A DNA stretch of 64,000 nt from Lachnospiraceae bacterium (GTDB lineage Bacteria > Bacillota > Clostridia > Lachnospirales > Lachnospiraceae). Positions 1 to 9,299 of the stretch are shown one piece after another. The notes under the pieces are model-generated. The model had not been told where the DNA came from and made no database searches. It saw nothing but the letters and a program-made list of their open reading frames with translations. Where the stretch lies: contig SVDZ01000003.1 of assembly GCA_015057625.1 (NCBI GenBank), forward strand, positions 1 to 64,000, read 5' to 3'. The position numbers were made by a program, and so were the translations under genes. The first letter of the stretch is position 1; every line of letters starts with the position of its first letter.

Positions 1-97
1 GGATTACGTACTAAAATCAAGAATCTACAAAAAAGTACGTAAAATTGTTCTGGGGATTACGTACTAAAATCAAGAATTTACAAAAAAGTACGTAATT
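1..97 (-). repeat. Two units of the 52-53 bp TACGTAC hairpin repeat
   Basis: Two copies, starting at 1 and 54 (period 53), each bounded by TTACGTACT and AGTACGTAA-type inverted ends about 42 bp apart. They match, in inverse orientation, the seven-unit array at 38644-39001. The array probably continues to the left of the window. No gene overlaps it. Each unit would form a short hairpin in either strand. Confidence 0.85.
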
Positions 98-174
98 GTG
101 TATCAAAATGTACAGTTTGATAAAACATTTATATAATCGTGACTAAGTATTTCCGAAAGCAACTGAAATTCACA

Positions 175-435
175 TTTCAAAAATTATACTTTATGAAACA
201 TAGCATCGTCATGGGAAAGGCTATGCAATAATGAGATGAGACGATAGCGAGGCTTTCGTTATGATGAGCATGCTAGCTGAAAATGCGAGCTCTGTTTGAG
301 TCCGAAGGACGAGTTGCGCAGGAGCATTTTCTAATAAGCGCATGCGAGGAATAGAAAACGATGCGTGTCTCAGATTATTATTGTATAGACTTTCTAAGGA
401 CGATGCGTCCGTTTCACAAACTATACTTTATGAAA
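175..435. repeat. Long imperfect palindromic element, copy A
   Basis: About 260 bp that folds back on itself. The left arm (TTTCAAAAATTATAC..., then GCATCGTC) matches the reverse complement of the right arm (TTTCATAAAGTATAG..., then GCATCGTC), with scattered mismatches. The apical part (about 270-345) holds a GTCC-GAA-GGAC hairpin inside a GAAAATGC/GCATTTTC stem. This core is shared with the elements at 26480 and 60094. The outer right arm is shared with the element at 39029. No open reading frame fits it, and no transposase is nearby. It ends directly at the A-tract of the pfl terminator. Confidence 0.8.
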
Positions 436-465
436 AAAGGACTGTCGCGTATTGCGACAGTCCTT
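433..465 (-). terminator. Intrinsic terminator of the pfl operon
   Basis: Perfect 12-bp stem AAGGACTGTCGC / GCGACAGTCCTT with a five-base loop, followed on the minus strand by a run of T. It lies 23 bp after the stop of the glycyl-radical subunit gene. Confidence 0.9.
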
Positions 466-488
466 GAAACTTCAAATGTCTATAAATC

Positions 489-737
489 TTATAAACCTGT
501 GCTAGCATGGAATGTTCTGTGAATTACATCATCCTGCTGCTCTTTTGTTAACTTGATGAAGTTTACAGCGTATCCAGAAACACGGATTGTAAGCTGTGGG
601 TATTTCTCAGGATGTGCCTGAGCATCAAGTAATGTTTCTTTATTTAATACGTTAACGTTGAGGTGGTGTCCACCTTTTGTTGCATAACCATCTAATAAAG
701 ATACTAAATTATCTACCTGTTTTTCGCTTGCTGCCAT
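489..737 (-). CDS. Separate glycyl-radical domain subunit of pyruvate formate-lyase
   Basis: An 82-residue protein equal to the C-terminal domain of pyruvate formate-lyase (PFL). It carries the RVSGYAVNF glycyl-radical motif (Gly near residue 55), preceded by [10 protein letters not shown] and followed by [10 protein letters not shown]. In E. coli PFL this segment is the last ~75 residues of a 760-residue chain. Here it has its own ATG and a strong AGGAGG site, directly after the activase gene. E. coli GrcA (YfiD) is a similar stand-alone spare part that rescues cleaved PFL. This gene differs because the large subunit next to it lacks the domain altogether, so the small protein is inferred to be an obligate partner. 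The family match is very clear; the subunit role is inference. Confidence 0.9.
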   Translation of the reverse strand: MAASEKQVDNLVSLLDGYATKGGHHLNVNVLNKETLLDAQAHPEKYPQLTIRVSGYAVNFIKLTKEQQDDVIHRTFHASTGL

Positions 738-766
738 TATTTTTTCCTCCTAAATTCTTTAATCTT

Positions 767-1522
767 TTAGCTCATCTTTGAACGTATATCCGCAACCCCC
801 TGCAAAATTATGTTTCTGCAGGCAACCGCCATATCTTTTGTGGCCGGTTTAACATTCTTAAGCGGATAATCAATTCCGAGCTGTTCATATTTAACTACGC
901 CCATATCATGATATGGAAGAGCATCTATTGCTTTAAGGTTTCTCAATGTACCAATAAACTGTCCTAACTTAAATAAGTAGTCCTTGTTAATGGTGATACC
1001 CGGAACGCATACATGTCTTATCCATATCTCTATGCCTTTTGAATCAACATACTGAGCGAATTTCAAGATGTTGTCATTTGGACGTTTGCACAACTTCTGA
1101 TGTTCCTCAGGATCGATGTGCTTAATGTCCAACATGACTAAATCTGTTGCCTCTAACAATCTGTCAACTTTCTTTAAATACTCTTCGTCATCAGGTCGAA
1201 ACATCGTTCCTGATGTATCGAGACAAGTATGAATTCCTCTTCTGTGTGATTCCTCAAACAGTTCAGTGAGAAACTCTATCTGAACCATCGGTTCTCCACC
1301 TGTTGCAGTTATGCCGCCGTCTTTATAAAACGGTCTTTTCATCTCGTATTGTTCCATCAGTTCTTCCACAGTCATCTCTTCGCCGCCTTCCATTGACCAT
1401 GTGTCAGGATTGTGGCAATAAGCACATCTCATAGGACAACCTTTAAAAAATACTACAAATCTCAAGCCCGGTCCGTCAACTGTTCCGCAACTTTCTATTG
1501 AATGAATTATACCTGTTTTCAT
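767..1522 (-). CDS. pflA: Pyruvate formate-lyase activating enzyme
   Basis: A 251-residue radical SAM enzyme. The cluster-binding motif CPMRCAYC is near residues 30-37, followed by the TGGEPMVQ segment typical of glycyl-radical activases. It uses a [4Fe-4S] cluster and S-adenosylmethionine to abstract hydrogen from the PFL glycine. Length is normal for the family. It starts 18 bp after the large PFL subunit gene, with an AGGAAG site, and is followed 29 bp later by the glycyl-radical domain gene. It therefore sits between the two halves of its own substrate, where a normal pfl operon has pflB intact and then pflA. Confidence 0.95.
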   Translation of the reverse strand: MKTGIIHSIESCGTVDGPGLRFVVFFKGCPMRCAYCHNPDTWSMEGGEEMTVEELMEQYEMKRPFYKDGGITATGGEPMVQIEFLTELFEESHRRGIHTCLDTSGTMFRPDDEEYLKKVDRLLEATDLVMLDIKHIDPEEHQKLCKRPNDNILKFAQYVDSKGIEIWIRHVCVPGITINKDYLFKLGQFIGTLRNLKAIDALPYHDMGVVKYEQLGIDYPLKNVKPATKDMAVACRNIILQGVADIRSKMS

Positions 1523-1540
1523 TAAAGAACACTTCCTTTA

Positions 1541-3589
1541 TTATTCAGCTGGTTTGAATCCTGGAATATCAATATCGCCAGCGATAACCTTGTCATCCTT
1601 ACCAAGTGCATCAGGAATGATTGTGAATGTATTTGAAATACCATCCTGTGCGTTCATAAATGGAATCTTAGCTACTGATGAAAGTGATGCTACAGCACCG
1701 TGTGTATCTCTTCCGTGAAGTGGGTTAGCACCTGGAGCGAATGGCTGTCCAGCCTTTCTTCCGTCAGGTGTGTTACCTGTAGCTCTTCCGTATGTTACGT
1801 TAGATGTAATTGTAAGGATAGACTGTGTTGGGATACCATCTCTGTAAGTATGGTTCTTTCTGATGTAACCCATGAACTTGTTAACGATTTCTACAGCGAT
1901 GCTATCAACTCTGTCATCATCGTTACCATATTTAGGGAATTCACCTTCGATTTCGTAATCAACAGCAAGTCCATCTTCATCTCTGATTACTTTAACCTTA
2001 GCGTACTTCATTGCTGAGAATGAGTCAGCTACGATTGAAAGACCAGCAATACCTGTTGCGAACCATCTCTTAACGTGTGCATCATGTAATGCCATCTGGA
2101 TTGATTCGTAGCAGTATTTATCATGCATGTAGTGGATAATGTTAAGTGCGTTTACATAAACACCAGCTAACCACTTCATCATATCTTCATATTTTGCCAT
2201 GATTTCATCATAGTCAAGGTACTCGCCTGTGAATGGTCTGTACTTTGGTCCTACCTGTTTCTTTGTCTTCTCATCAACACCACCGTTGATAGCGTAAAGT
2301 AAACATTTTGCAAGGTTTGCTCTAGCTCCGAAGAACTGCATTTCTTTACCGATTCTCATTGAAGATACACAACAAGCGATACCGTAGTCATCACCGTGTG
2401 TTACTCTCATAAGGTCATCGTTTTCGTACTGCATTGAAGAGTACTCGATAGATAACTTAGCACAGTATCTCTTGAAGTTCTCTGGAAGTCTTGTAGACCA
2501 AAGAACTGTTAAGTTTGGCTCTGGAGCTGCACCTAAGTTCTCTAATGTATGAAGATATCTGTATGAGTTCTTTGTAACCATGTGACGTCCGTCAATACCA
2601 ACACCAGCGATTGACTCTGTTACCCAAACTGGATCTCCTGAGAAAATATCATTATATTCAGGTGTTCTTGAGAACTTAACGCATCTTAACTTCATGATGA
2701 AGTGATCTACGAATTCCTGAATCTGTTCTTCTGTGAATGTTCCGTTAGCTAAATCTCTTTCAGCGTAGATGTCGATGAATGTAGATGTACGTCCAAGTGA
2801 CATTGCAGCACCGTTCTGATCTTTAACTACTGCTAAGTAAGCAAGGTATAACCACTGAATTGCTTCCTGAACATTTTCAGCAGGTCTTGAAATATCGAAA
2901 CCATAGATGTTTCCTAATTCCTTTAACTGCTTAAGAGCCTTAATCTGCTCTGAATACTCTTCTCTATCTCTAATAACTTCAGCTGTCATGACGTCAGGTG
3001 TTGCTGCCTTCTGAGCTTCCTTATCTTCGATAAGTCTGTCTACACCGTAAAGTGCAACTCTTCTGTAGTCACCGATGATACGTCCACGTCCGTATGCATC
3101 TGGAAGACCAGTGATAACGTGGCTTGATCTACAAGCTCTCATCTCTGGTGTGTAAGCATCAAATACACCTGCGTTATGTGTCTTTCTGTAGTTTGTGTAG
3201 AAGTCTACTACTTCTGGATCTACTTCGTATCCGTTGTCAGAGCAAGCCTGCATTGCCATACGGATACCACCATTTACATGAAGGGCTCTCTTAAATGGAG
3301 CGTCTGTCTGGAATCCAACGATTGTTTCTTTATCTTTGTTAAGGTATCCAGGTCCGTGAGCTGTAATTCCTGTAACAACCTTAGTGTCCATATCAACAAC
3401 TCCGCCTCTTTCTCTCTCTAACTTCTGGAGTCCGAGTACCTGTTCCCATAAATCCTTTGTGTTCTGTGTTGGTCCAGCAAGGAAACTTGCATCACCATCA
3501 TATGGTGTGTAGTTCTTCTGGATGAAGTCTCTAACGTTGATTTCTTTTTCCCAAGCGCCGCCATTAAATCCTGTCCATGCTTCTTTCAT
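1541..3589 (-). CDS. pflB: Pyruvate formate-lyase large subunit lacking the glycyl-radical domain
   Basis: A 682-residue protein matching the PFL barrel along its length. The catalytic cysteine pair is seen in [13 protein letters not shown], followed by the expected [11 protein letters not shown]. It ends soon after [12 protein letters not shown], with a tail [12 protein letters not shown] and a true TAA stop. E. coli PFL (760 residues) continues through the RVSGYAVRF motif, which is absent here and instead encoded at 489-737. The two pieces add up to 764 residues. The enzyme converts pyruvate and CoA to formate and acetyl-CoA during fermentation. The start has a clear AGGAGG site. The catalytic domain is certain; activity in two pieces is inferred. 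Confidence 0.95.
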   Translation of the reverse strand: MKEAWTGFNGGAWEKEINVRDFIQKNYTPYDGDASFLAGPTQNTKDLWEQVLGLQKLERERGGVVDMDTKVVTGITAHGPGYLNKDKETIVGFQTDAPFKRALHVNGGIRMAMQACSDNGYEVDPEVVDFYTNYRKTHNAGVFDAYTPEMRACRSSHVITGLPDAYGRGRIIGDYRRVALYGVDRLIEDKEAQKAATPDVMTAEVIRDREEYSEQIKALKQLKELGNIYGFDISRPAENVQEAIQWLYLAYLAVVKDQNGAAMSLGRTSTFIDIYAERDLANGTFTEEQIQEFVDHFIMKLRCVKFSRTPEYNDIFSGDPVWVTESIAGVGIDGRHMVTKNSYRYLHTLENLGAAPEPNLTVLWSTRLPENFKRYCAKLSIEYSSMQYENDDLMRVTHGDDYGIACCVSSMRIGKEMQFFGARANLAKCLLYAINGGVDEKTKKQVGPKYRPFTGEYLDYDEIMAKYEDMMKWLAGVYVNALNIIHYMHDKYCYESIQMALHDAHVKRWFATGIAGLSIVADSFSAMKYAKVKVIRDEDGLAVDYEIEGEFPKYGNDDDRVDSIAVEIVNKFMGYIRKNHTYRDGIPTQSILTITSNVTYGRATGNTPDGRKAGQPFAPGANPLHGRDTHGAVASLSSVAKIPFMNAQDGISNTFTIIPDALGKDDKVIAGDIDIPGFKPAE

Positions 3590-3646
3590 TTTGTTTCTTC
3601 CTCCTAAAAATAATAAATAAGCTAATGCTTTTTATAACATAAGCAA

Positions 3647-4183
3647 CTAACGGTATGTCAGTAAATCTTCAACAGTCTTTCTCTTTGGTGCATTAGGCTC
3701 CTCTGCAGGGTATCCAAGCGCCACCATCGACATAATTAACTGTCCTTCAGGTATCTGTAAGATTTCCTGGGCTTTCTCTATATCATAGAGTCCCATTATT
3801 ACTGTTCCAAGTCCCTTGTCAGCAGCTGCAAGACAAAATGTCTGAGTTGCAATTCCATTGTCAAAGGCCTGCCAGTTATCTTTTCTCACTGTGGAGAAAC
3901 TTCCGTCTCTCTCAAAACCTGAACGTTTGTCAACGATTACTGTTGCTACTATAACAGGTGCACCGTTTATAATCGATGCATTGTGCTCAGCACAACATTC
4001 TGCTGCGAGTTTTGATTTAATCTCATCACTCTCAATAGCAATATACCTTGTTGTTTGTGTGTTTTTCCAAGAAGGTGCGTAAGCTGCAGTTCCAACCAAC
4101 TCCTCAATGATTTCTCTTGAGACTTTTTCGGAAGTGAACTTTCTGACACTTCTTCTTGACTTTATGCATGTTACTGTATCCAT
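3647..4183 (-). CDS. Nitroreductase family protein
   Basis: A 178-residue flavoprotein of the nitroreductase family. The N-terminal KSRRSVRKF motif binds FMN phosphate. A middle segment APSWKNTQ and a late IMGLYDIEKA...GYPAEEP are typical. The ATG at 4183 is chosen because AAAGGAGGG lies directly upstream; an in-frame ATG at 4261 has no such site and adds a non-conserved leader. It is 57 bp upstream of the split pfl genes and may be co-transcribed with them. The substrate is unknown; NAD(P)H-dependent reduction of quinones or nitro compounds is the usual activity. Confidence 0.88.
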   Translation of the reverse strand: MDTVTCIKSRRSVRKFTSEKVSREIIEELVGTAAYAPSWKNTQTTRYIAIESDEIKSKLAAECCAEHNASIINGAPVIVATVIVDKRSGFERDGSFSTVRKDNWQAFDNGIATQTFCLAAADKGLGTVIMGLYDIEKAQEILQIPEGQLIMSMVALGYPAEEPNAPKRKTVEDLLTYR

Positions 4184-4218
4184 CGCCAATCCCTCCTTTT
4201 TCATGACATGCAATGCAA

Positions 4219-4246
4219 TTAATAAGTTACAGCTTCTACGTGTCAA
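4219..4246 (-). promoter_or_regulatory. Promoter of the nitroreductase gene
   Basis: TTGACA (4241-4246) and TATTAA (4219-4224) with a 16-bp spacer, 36 bp upstream of the start codon. It is a good sigma-A-type match and could also serve the pfl genes downstream. Confidence 0.6.
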
Positions 4247-4292
4247 ACTACTGATCGGCATCTATTTGCTAAAGAATAGATACTGCATAAAA

Positions 4293-4313
4293 GGTTAGTC
4301 TTGTTACCTAACC
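4293..4313. promoter_or_regulatory. Inverted repeat, possible operator
   Basis: GGTTAG and CTAACC separated by nine bases, about 46 bp upstream of the -35 box of the nitroreductase promoter. It could be a regulator site or a weak hairpin. The rest of the gap 4314-4526 is very AT-rich and shows nothing recognisable. Confidence 0.3.
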
Positions 4314-4526
4314 GTCATAAATATAACACTTTATTCTTTTTTTTGCAATGTGAAAACCAAATTTATTTGACGAAATTTAATCTAATTTCTTGATTAATTT
4401 TATTCAGTTAAAAACTGTCCGTAAAAGTGTACAACTCAAATATAACAAATCTATATTTTTTGATATATTTATTACAAAAGGTTTTTCTCTAATGTATTTC
4501 TTCTATAATAAATGAATATTTTGAAA

Positions 4527-5018
4527 TTATTTCCATTCGTAATTTCTCAAATGTCCTTCCATCTGCATTCCCGCAAAATCATTTTGTCGTAAAGCTTCAT
4601 ATAAAACTATGGCAACCGAATTTGCAAGATTGAGAGATCTGATTTCCGGGTTCATTGGAATTCTCACGCACGTCTCCTGATTTTCAACGAGAATATTTTC
4701 AGGTATCCCTGCACTTTCCTTTCCAAACATTATGAAATCATCTTCTCCAAAAGCTACATCACTGTATCTGTTTGGCGCTTTTGTTGTAGCATACCATATT
4801 TTAGCATTTGGATTTTTCTCACAAAAATCATCATAGCTGTCATATACTGTAACATCCAAATGTTCCCAGTAATCCATACCTGCTCTCTTTACTGACTTTT
4901 CATTGAGTATAAAGCCCATAGGTTCAATTAAATGTAATTTTGTTCCTGTAGCGCAGCATGTTCTTCCAATGTTTCCTGTATTCTGAGGAATTTCAGGTTC
5001 AAGTAGTACTATGTTCAT
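4527..5018 (-). CDS. trmL: tRNA (cytidine(34)-2'-O)-methyltransferase
   Basis: A 163-residue SPOUT-class methyltransferase of the TrmL (YibK) type. It opens with NIVLLEPEIPQNTGNIGR and has the knot motifs FGKESAGIP and IPMNPEIRSLNLANSVAIVLYE. It methylates the wobble ribose of certain tRNA-Leu. Length is typical. Its start lies inside the last codons of the upstream aminotransferase gene (20-bp overlap), so the two are translationally coupled. Confidence 0.93.
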   Translation of the reverse strand: MNIVLLEPEIPQNTGNIGRTCCATGTKLHLIEPMGFILNEKSVKRAGMDYWEHLDVTVYDSYDDFCEKNPNAKIWYATTKAPNRYSDVAFGEDDFIMFGKESAGIPENILVENQETCVRIPMNPEIRSLNLANSVAIVLYEALRQNDFAGMQMEGHLRNYEWK

Positions 5019-6177
5019 TTTCTAACCTCTCCACAAATTTTCTTACTCTCGAAAGAGCAAGTTTTAAATTTTCAATTGAGTATGCATAAGAAATACGAAG
5101 GAATCCCTCACCGCAATCTCCAAATGCAGTTCCAGGTACGACCGCAACCTTTTCTTCCATTAGAAGACGTGTTGCAAACTCTTCCGATGTAATTCCAAAT
5201 TTTTTAATACTTGGAAATACATAAAATGCACCATATGGTTCGAAACAGTCAAGTCCCATATCGTTGAGTTCATGCACAAGATACTTTCTTCTCTGATTAT
5301 AGGACTCGCACATCCTTTTCACATCTTCGTCTCCGTTTTTCAAAGCCTCCACTGCTGCATACTGACTGGTTGTAGGTGCACACATAATAGCGAACTGATG
5401 AATTTTAATCATCTGTTCCATAATAACCTTTGGTGCACATGCATATCCAAGTCTCCAACCAGTCATTGCAAATGCCTTTGAAAATCCATTTATGAGAACT
5501 GTTCTCTCTTTCATTCCTTCAATGGAAGCAATAGTAACGTGTTTTTCTTTGTAAGTTAACTCTGAATAAATCTCATCAGAAATAACATATATATCTTTCT
5601 CGATACACACCTGTGCAATGTCTTCCAAATCTTTTTGTTCGAGGATTGCTCCCGTAGGATTGTTAGGGAATGGAAGTACGAGAACTTTCGTCTTTTCAGT
5701 AATGTGTTCAAGAAGCTGCTCTTTTGTCAGTCTAAACTCGTCCTCTTCCCTTAAATTAATTATAACCGGAACACCTCTTGTAAGTTCAACACATGGAACA
5801 TAAGATACGTAACTTGGCTGAGGAACAAGAACTTCATCACCGGGATCAATCATTGCTCTTAATGCAATATCTATTGCCTCACTTCCTCCTACTGTAACAA
5901 TCACTTCGCTATTGTAGTCGTATTTTACTCCCATCTTTCTATCCAGATATTTGCAAATTTCAATTTTTAATTCTTTAAGTCCTGCATTAGATGTATAAAA
6001 AGTTTTACCTTTTTCAAGACTGTATATTCCTTCTTCTCTAATATGCCACGGAGTATCAAAGTCCGGTTCTCCAACACCGAGTGAAATAGCATCTTTCATT
6101 TCACTTACAATATCGAAAAACTTTCTGATTCCCGATGGCTTCATATCTTTAGCTACTTTTGAAATCGGATCTCTCAT
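4999..6177 (-). CDS. PLP-dependent aminotransferase, class I/II
   Basis: A 392-residue fold-type I aminotransferase resembling aspartate/aromatic aminotransferases. The PLP-lysine motif is seen in NGFSKAFAMTGWRLGY, and other family signatures are PNNPTG and ISDEIYSEL. Its ATG overlaps the stop of the Lrp-type regulator by one base, and trmL overlaps its 3' end. The tight pairing with an Lrp regulator suggests control by an amino acid. The exact substrate cannot be told from sequence. Confidence 0.92.
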   Translation of the reverse strand: MRDPISKVAKDMKPSGIRKFFDIVSEMKDAISLGVGEPDFDTPWHIREEGIYSLEKGKTFYTSNAGLKELKIEICKYLDRKMGVKYDYNSEVIVTVGGSEAIDIALRAMIDPGDEVLVPQPSYVSYVPCVELTRGVPVIINLREEDEFRLTKEQLLEHITEKTKVLVLPFPNNPTGAILEQKDLEDIAQVCIEKDIYVISDEIYSELTYKEKHVTIASIEGMKERTVLINGFSKAFAMTGWRLGYACAPKVIMEQMIKIHQFAIMCAPTTSQYAAVEALKNGDEDVKRMCESYNQRRKYLVHELNDMGLDCFEPYGAFYVFPSIKKFGITSEEFATRLLMEEKVAVVPGTAFGDCGEGFLRISYAYSIENLKLALSRVRKFVERLENEHSTT

Positions 6178-6659
6178 TATGGTGTCACCAACATCCTTTC
6201 ATCTTTTTCTTCTTCTATCATAGTTACGCCATAGTCTTTGTATTTCTTAAGCACGAAATGTGTTGCTGTGTTAAGAATCTGATCCAGTGTTGACAACTTG
6301 CTGGTTACAAACTGCGCAATTTCTTTCATGCTTTTTTCTTCTAATATAACTGTGAAATCAAATCCACCTGACATAAGGTACACTGCTTTTACTTCATCAT
6401 ACTTTGCAATACGCTGCGCGATGTTGTCAAATCCCATTCCCCTCTGAGGTGTCACTCTGACTTCTATGAGGGCAGATACTTTTTCTTCACTGGTGTTGTC
6501 CCAATTTATCAATGTATAGTACCCGCAGATTATTTTTTCTTTTTCCATTGCCGCTATTTCATTCGCGACCTCCGCCTCTTCTCTTCCAAGCATAATGGCA
6601 AGATCTTTTAATTCAATCCTGCTGTTCTTTTCAATAAGTCTTAATAATTCCTCTCTCAT
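6177..6659 (-). CDS. Lrp/AsnC family regulator
   Basis: A 160-residue protein with an N-terminal helix-turn-helix (about 1-50) and a C-terminal RAM/AsnC ligand domain with VRVTPQRGMGF and MSGGFDFTVIL. It shares one base with the downstream aminotransferase gene (TAATG), so it probably controls its own operon in response to an amino acid. The HTH is slightly divergent from E. coli Lrp but the length is normal. Confidence 0.88.
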   Translation of the reverse strand: MREELLRLIEKNSRIELKDLAIMLGREEAEVANEIAAMEKEKIICGYYTLINWDNTSEEKVSALIEVRVTPQRGMGFDNIAQRIAKYDEVKAVYLMSGGFDFTVILEEKSMKEIAQFVTSKLSTLDQILNTATHFVLKKYKDYGVTMIEEEKDERMLVTP

Positions 6660-6669
6660 TTAAGCCTCC

Positions 6670-7647
6670 TTATTTTTCATAAATATCATCGCCGCGAGGG
6701 GATTCAAGAAATCTCTTCTCGCCGTTATTGAACAATACCTTATCATTGCCTTCCGTCAAAGTTCCAATGACAGCTGCCGGTATGTCGTTCTCACTGAGAA
6801 GTTCTACCAGACCTTCGCCATCATGTGTTGCAATAAGCAACGAACCTTGAGACACCATCCTGTAAGGATTAATTCCAAACAGTTCAGTAACTTCAATGGT
6901 CTCCTGCCAAACCGGAATAGCTCTCATATCAATTTCTGCACCCATGCCAAAGAATGAAGCCATCTCCCATATCGCAGCAAAAACACCTCCCGCAGATAAA
7001 TCGTGCATTTTAAATGTTCCAAAATCTGCTGCTATTTTTGCCTCTTTCTCTACAGAGACATACTGTTTAAACCCAAGACATTCATCGCAAAATCTTCCGT
7101 TAAATCTCTCTCTTAAGTTTGCTTCCTCATCCTTTGCTATTATGGCAGTTCCCTCAATACCGAGTGCTTTTGTCATAACAAGCTGTATTTCCGATTCACC
7201 TTTAAGTATATCATTAAAATCAGTATTTTTCTCTCCAATAATTGTAACGGATGTTATGATTGTATTAACATCTTTTGAAAATTGTGTGTGCCCTCCTGCA
7301 ATCTGCATATTATGCTTCTTGCACAGTTCATCATATCTCTTCTCTATACTTTTAATCTGCTTTTCTTTTCCTTCAATTGGTAATATAAGATTGAGAGTCA
7401 GGGCAACAGGCTTGTAACCACCTGCCAGCATGGAATTGTATGCTTTGTAAAATGTATAATACTCTGAATCATCAATAGCGTAATCAACCACTCCGGAAGT
7501 AACCACTCCCACGTTGGTTCCTGAAATATTAATCACACTACAATCGTTTCCCACTCCACAGCCGCTTACAATGTTTTCATTTTTTGCTGTTACATTTTTA
7601 AATACGCTTCTTGTGAGCATTAGCTCTGAAACTTTTCCAATCTTCAT
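6670..7647 (-). CDS. AIR synthase-related (PurM/HypE-like) protein
   Basis: A 325-residue protein with the two-domain ATP-binding fold of the PurM/HypE/SelD superfamily. The N-terminal half has GVGNDCSVI, corresponding to the GxGDDxAV loop, and a glycine-rich IAGGHTQF. The C-terminal half has MHDLSAGGVFAA, corresponding to the family's (T)DxxxGGL segment. No hydrogenase maturation genes are nearby, so HypE is not assigned. It is 10 bp upstream of the Lrp-type gene and so in the same operon. The reaction is unknown. Confidence 0.75.
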   Translation of the reverse strand: MKIGKVSELMLTRSVFKNVTAKNENIVSGCGVGNDCSVINISGTNVGVVTSGVVDYAIDDSEYYTFYKAYNSMLAGGYKPVALTLNLILPIEGKEKQIKSIEKRYDELCKKHNMQIAGGHTQFSKDVNTIITSVTIIGEKNTDFNDILKGESEIQLVMTKALGIEGTAIIAKDEEANLRERFNGRFCDECLGFKQYVSVEKEAKIAADFGTFKMHDLSAGGVFAAIWEMASFFGMGAEIDMRAIPVWQETIEVTELFGINPYRMVSQGSLLIATHDGEGLVELLSENDIPAAVIGTLTEGNDKVLFNNGEKRFLESPRGDDIYEK

Positions 7648-7663
7648 ATTGTTCCTCTCAAAA

Positions 7664-7726
7664 AAACTGCCGCCATATTTTCACTTTCTTTATTGTACAC
7701 GTTTTGTGAAAATCTTGCGACAGTTT
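7664..7726 (-). terminator. Long-stem terminator between the VanW gene and the AIR-synthase-like gene
   Basis: Two 21-base arms (7664-7684 and 7706-7726) form an imperfect stem that begins AAACTGYCGC, followed on the minus strand by seven T. The 21-base loop contains TACAAT, which could be the -10 of the next operon. Confidence 0.75.
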
Positions 7727-7761
7727 ATTTATATTTAAGTATTAATTTTTGTTATATGTTT

Positions 7762-9282
7762 TTATAGTCCTTCATCTTCTGAAGCTTCAGGTTCTGATTT
7801 CGGCTTTTCATCTGTTGTGTTTGATGATGAATCAGAAGGTTTATTTACAGAATCCTCTTTCTTCTTGTCTTTTGATTTTTCTGTCTCTTTATCTTTATCT
7901 TTATCATCATCCTCTTCATCGTCTTCTTCTTTTTCTTTCTTAGTTCCTTGGACGACTTTTTTAGGAGTCATTCTGTATGTACTTGTGTTAACAAGTTCTT
8001 TAGATTCTTCCTTGCCATCAACATAGACAATCTTCCAAAGCTTTGCGACATATCCCACATGACCTGATGAAACTGTTTCCTGATAACTTGTAGGTTTTGA
8101 GCTATCCTTTTTCACCTCTGTCTTTATAGGAGTAGTGCTTACAGTCTCACTGACAAACTCAAGTTTTCTGTTTGCATCTCTGGTTTCATGTCCATATACT
8201 TTGAATGTAAGTGCTCCGTTTTCATAAATAGATCTGATGTAAATTGGTGCATCTGTATTGTTTTTAAACACAAGATCCTTGTAGTCACCGGCCAATGCCG
8301 CATCTGCTGCAAGTGGAACATATCCAACTGACATCGAATGAGGATATCTCTCCACAATTTCAATTTCAGCTCTTAACAATGCATTGTACAATGTGCTACT
8401 AACCTGACAGATACCACCGCCGAGACTGTCCTCAACTGCACCGTCTACATATGTACCCGCAGGATAATATCCGTTTTCCTCTGTCCATGGTTCAAGGTGC
8501 TCATTGAGAGAACACTTTTCACCCGGATATAAAATGATGCCGTCTAGGAGTCTCGCACCATTCTGAATATTTTTATTTCTGTTAGAAAAACTGCCTCCAA
8601 CAGAAAAATTAGATGTATACGAGCCCATTGCTGTATCTGAAATCATAGCAAAATCATCTTCGGTATACTCAGGTTTGTCTATTTCTGTCTCTGCCTGAAC
8701 ATCAATTTCAGACTTGCCATCCCAGCTTTCTGTTATAGACTTGTATACAAGTTCTGCTGTTTTTTCATAGTCAACTTTTATTCCTGTCTCTTCAGGCACA
8801 ACTGAAAAGCCAGTTGATGTAAACTTTAATGTAGCATTTTTTGCTTTTACATTAAGTTTATAGTCATTACATATTTTTTCAATTTTGGAAGCAATACCAT
8901 CTTCTGCAATGTGCATCTCGATTTCAAACTTCTTACCTTTGTGATCAACATCAAGAAGATCTTTGTATCTTGAAACAATATTTCCTTTGCTTCCAATCTC
9001 GACTGCAGAATCAACTACATCTGTGTTGACCCACTCATAGCCTAACTGACCAAGACTGATATTTATTTTCTTCTTATCCATCAAAATGTGAACCTGGGTT
9101 TTCCTTATATCATCCACCAGATTTCCAACTGCCGTGTTAGCCTCATCAGCAGTCATCCCACCTACATCAATCTTGTCGATATAAATTCCCTTTTTAATGG
9201 TCTGTGCTTCTGTTTTTGAATTAGAAAAAGCAAGGCCTGCTACCATACAGATAGCCATTAATAAATAAATTCTCTTACTCAT
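7762..9282 (-). CDS. VanW family cell-wall protein with peptidoglycan-binding-like domain
   Basis: A 506-residue exported protein. It has an N-terminal signal segment (residues 1-26), a region like the PG_binding_4 domain of YoaR proteins (about 60-200), then the VanW domain (about 225-350) with GGGICQVSSTLYNA and ERYPHSMSVGYVP. A G5-like strand region follows (about 360-430). The last ~65 residues are a highly charged Lys/Glu/Asp tail with no predicted fold. Such proteins occur at the cell wall of many Clostridia; the biochemical role is unknown. It starts 17 bp after a 32-codon gene. Confidence 0.88.
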   Translation of the reverse strand: MSKRIYLLMAICMVAGLAFSNSKTEAQTIKKGIYIDKIDVGGMTADEANTAVGNLVDDIRKTQVHILMDKKKINISLGQLGYEWVNTDVVDSAVEIGSKGNIVSRYKDLLDVDHKGKKFEIEMHIAEDGIASKIEKICNDYKLNVKAKNATLKFTSTGFSVVPEETGIKVDYEKTAELVYKSITESWDGKSEIDVQAETEIDKPEYTEDDFAMISDTAMGSYTSNFSVGGSFSNRNKNIQNGARLLDGIILYPGEKCSLNEHLEPWTEENGYYPAGTYVDGAVEDSLGGGICQVSSTLYNALLRAEIEIVERYPHSMSVGYVPLAADAALAGDYKDLVFKNNTDAPIYIRSIYENGALTFKVYGHETRDANRKLEFVSETVSTTPIKTEVKKDSSKPTSYQETVSSGHVGYVAKLWKIVYVDGKEESKELVNTSTYRMTPKKVVQGTKKEKEEDDEEDDDKDKDKETEKSKDKKKEDSVNKPSDSSSNTTDEKPKSEPEASEDEGL

Positions 9283-9299
9283 TTCCGCCTAATTGCCTC

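Noticed and set aside
489-737. GrcA spare-part protein beside a normal PFL
   Set aside because: The neighbouring large PFL protein has no glycyl-radical domain, so this cannot be only a spare for it.
3590-3646. Separate promoter for the pfl genes
   Set aside because: A TATAAA is present but no -35 box at proper distance; co-transcription from the nitroreductase promoter is as likely.
6670-7647. HypE hydrogenase maturation protein
   Set aside because: The fold matches, but no hyp or hydrogenase genes are near and the C-terminal cysteine used by HypE is not seen.
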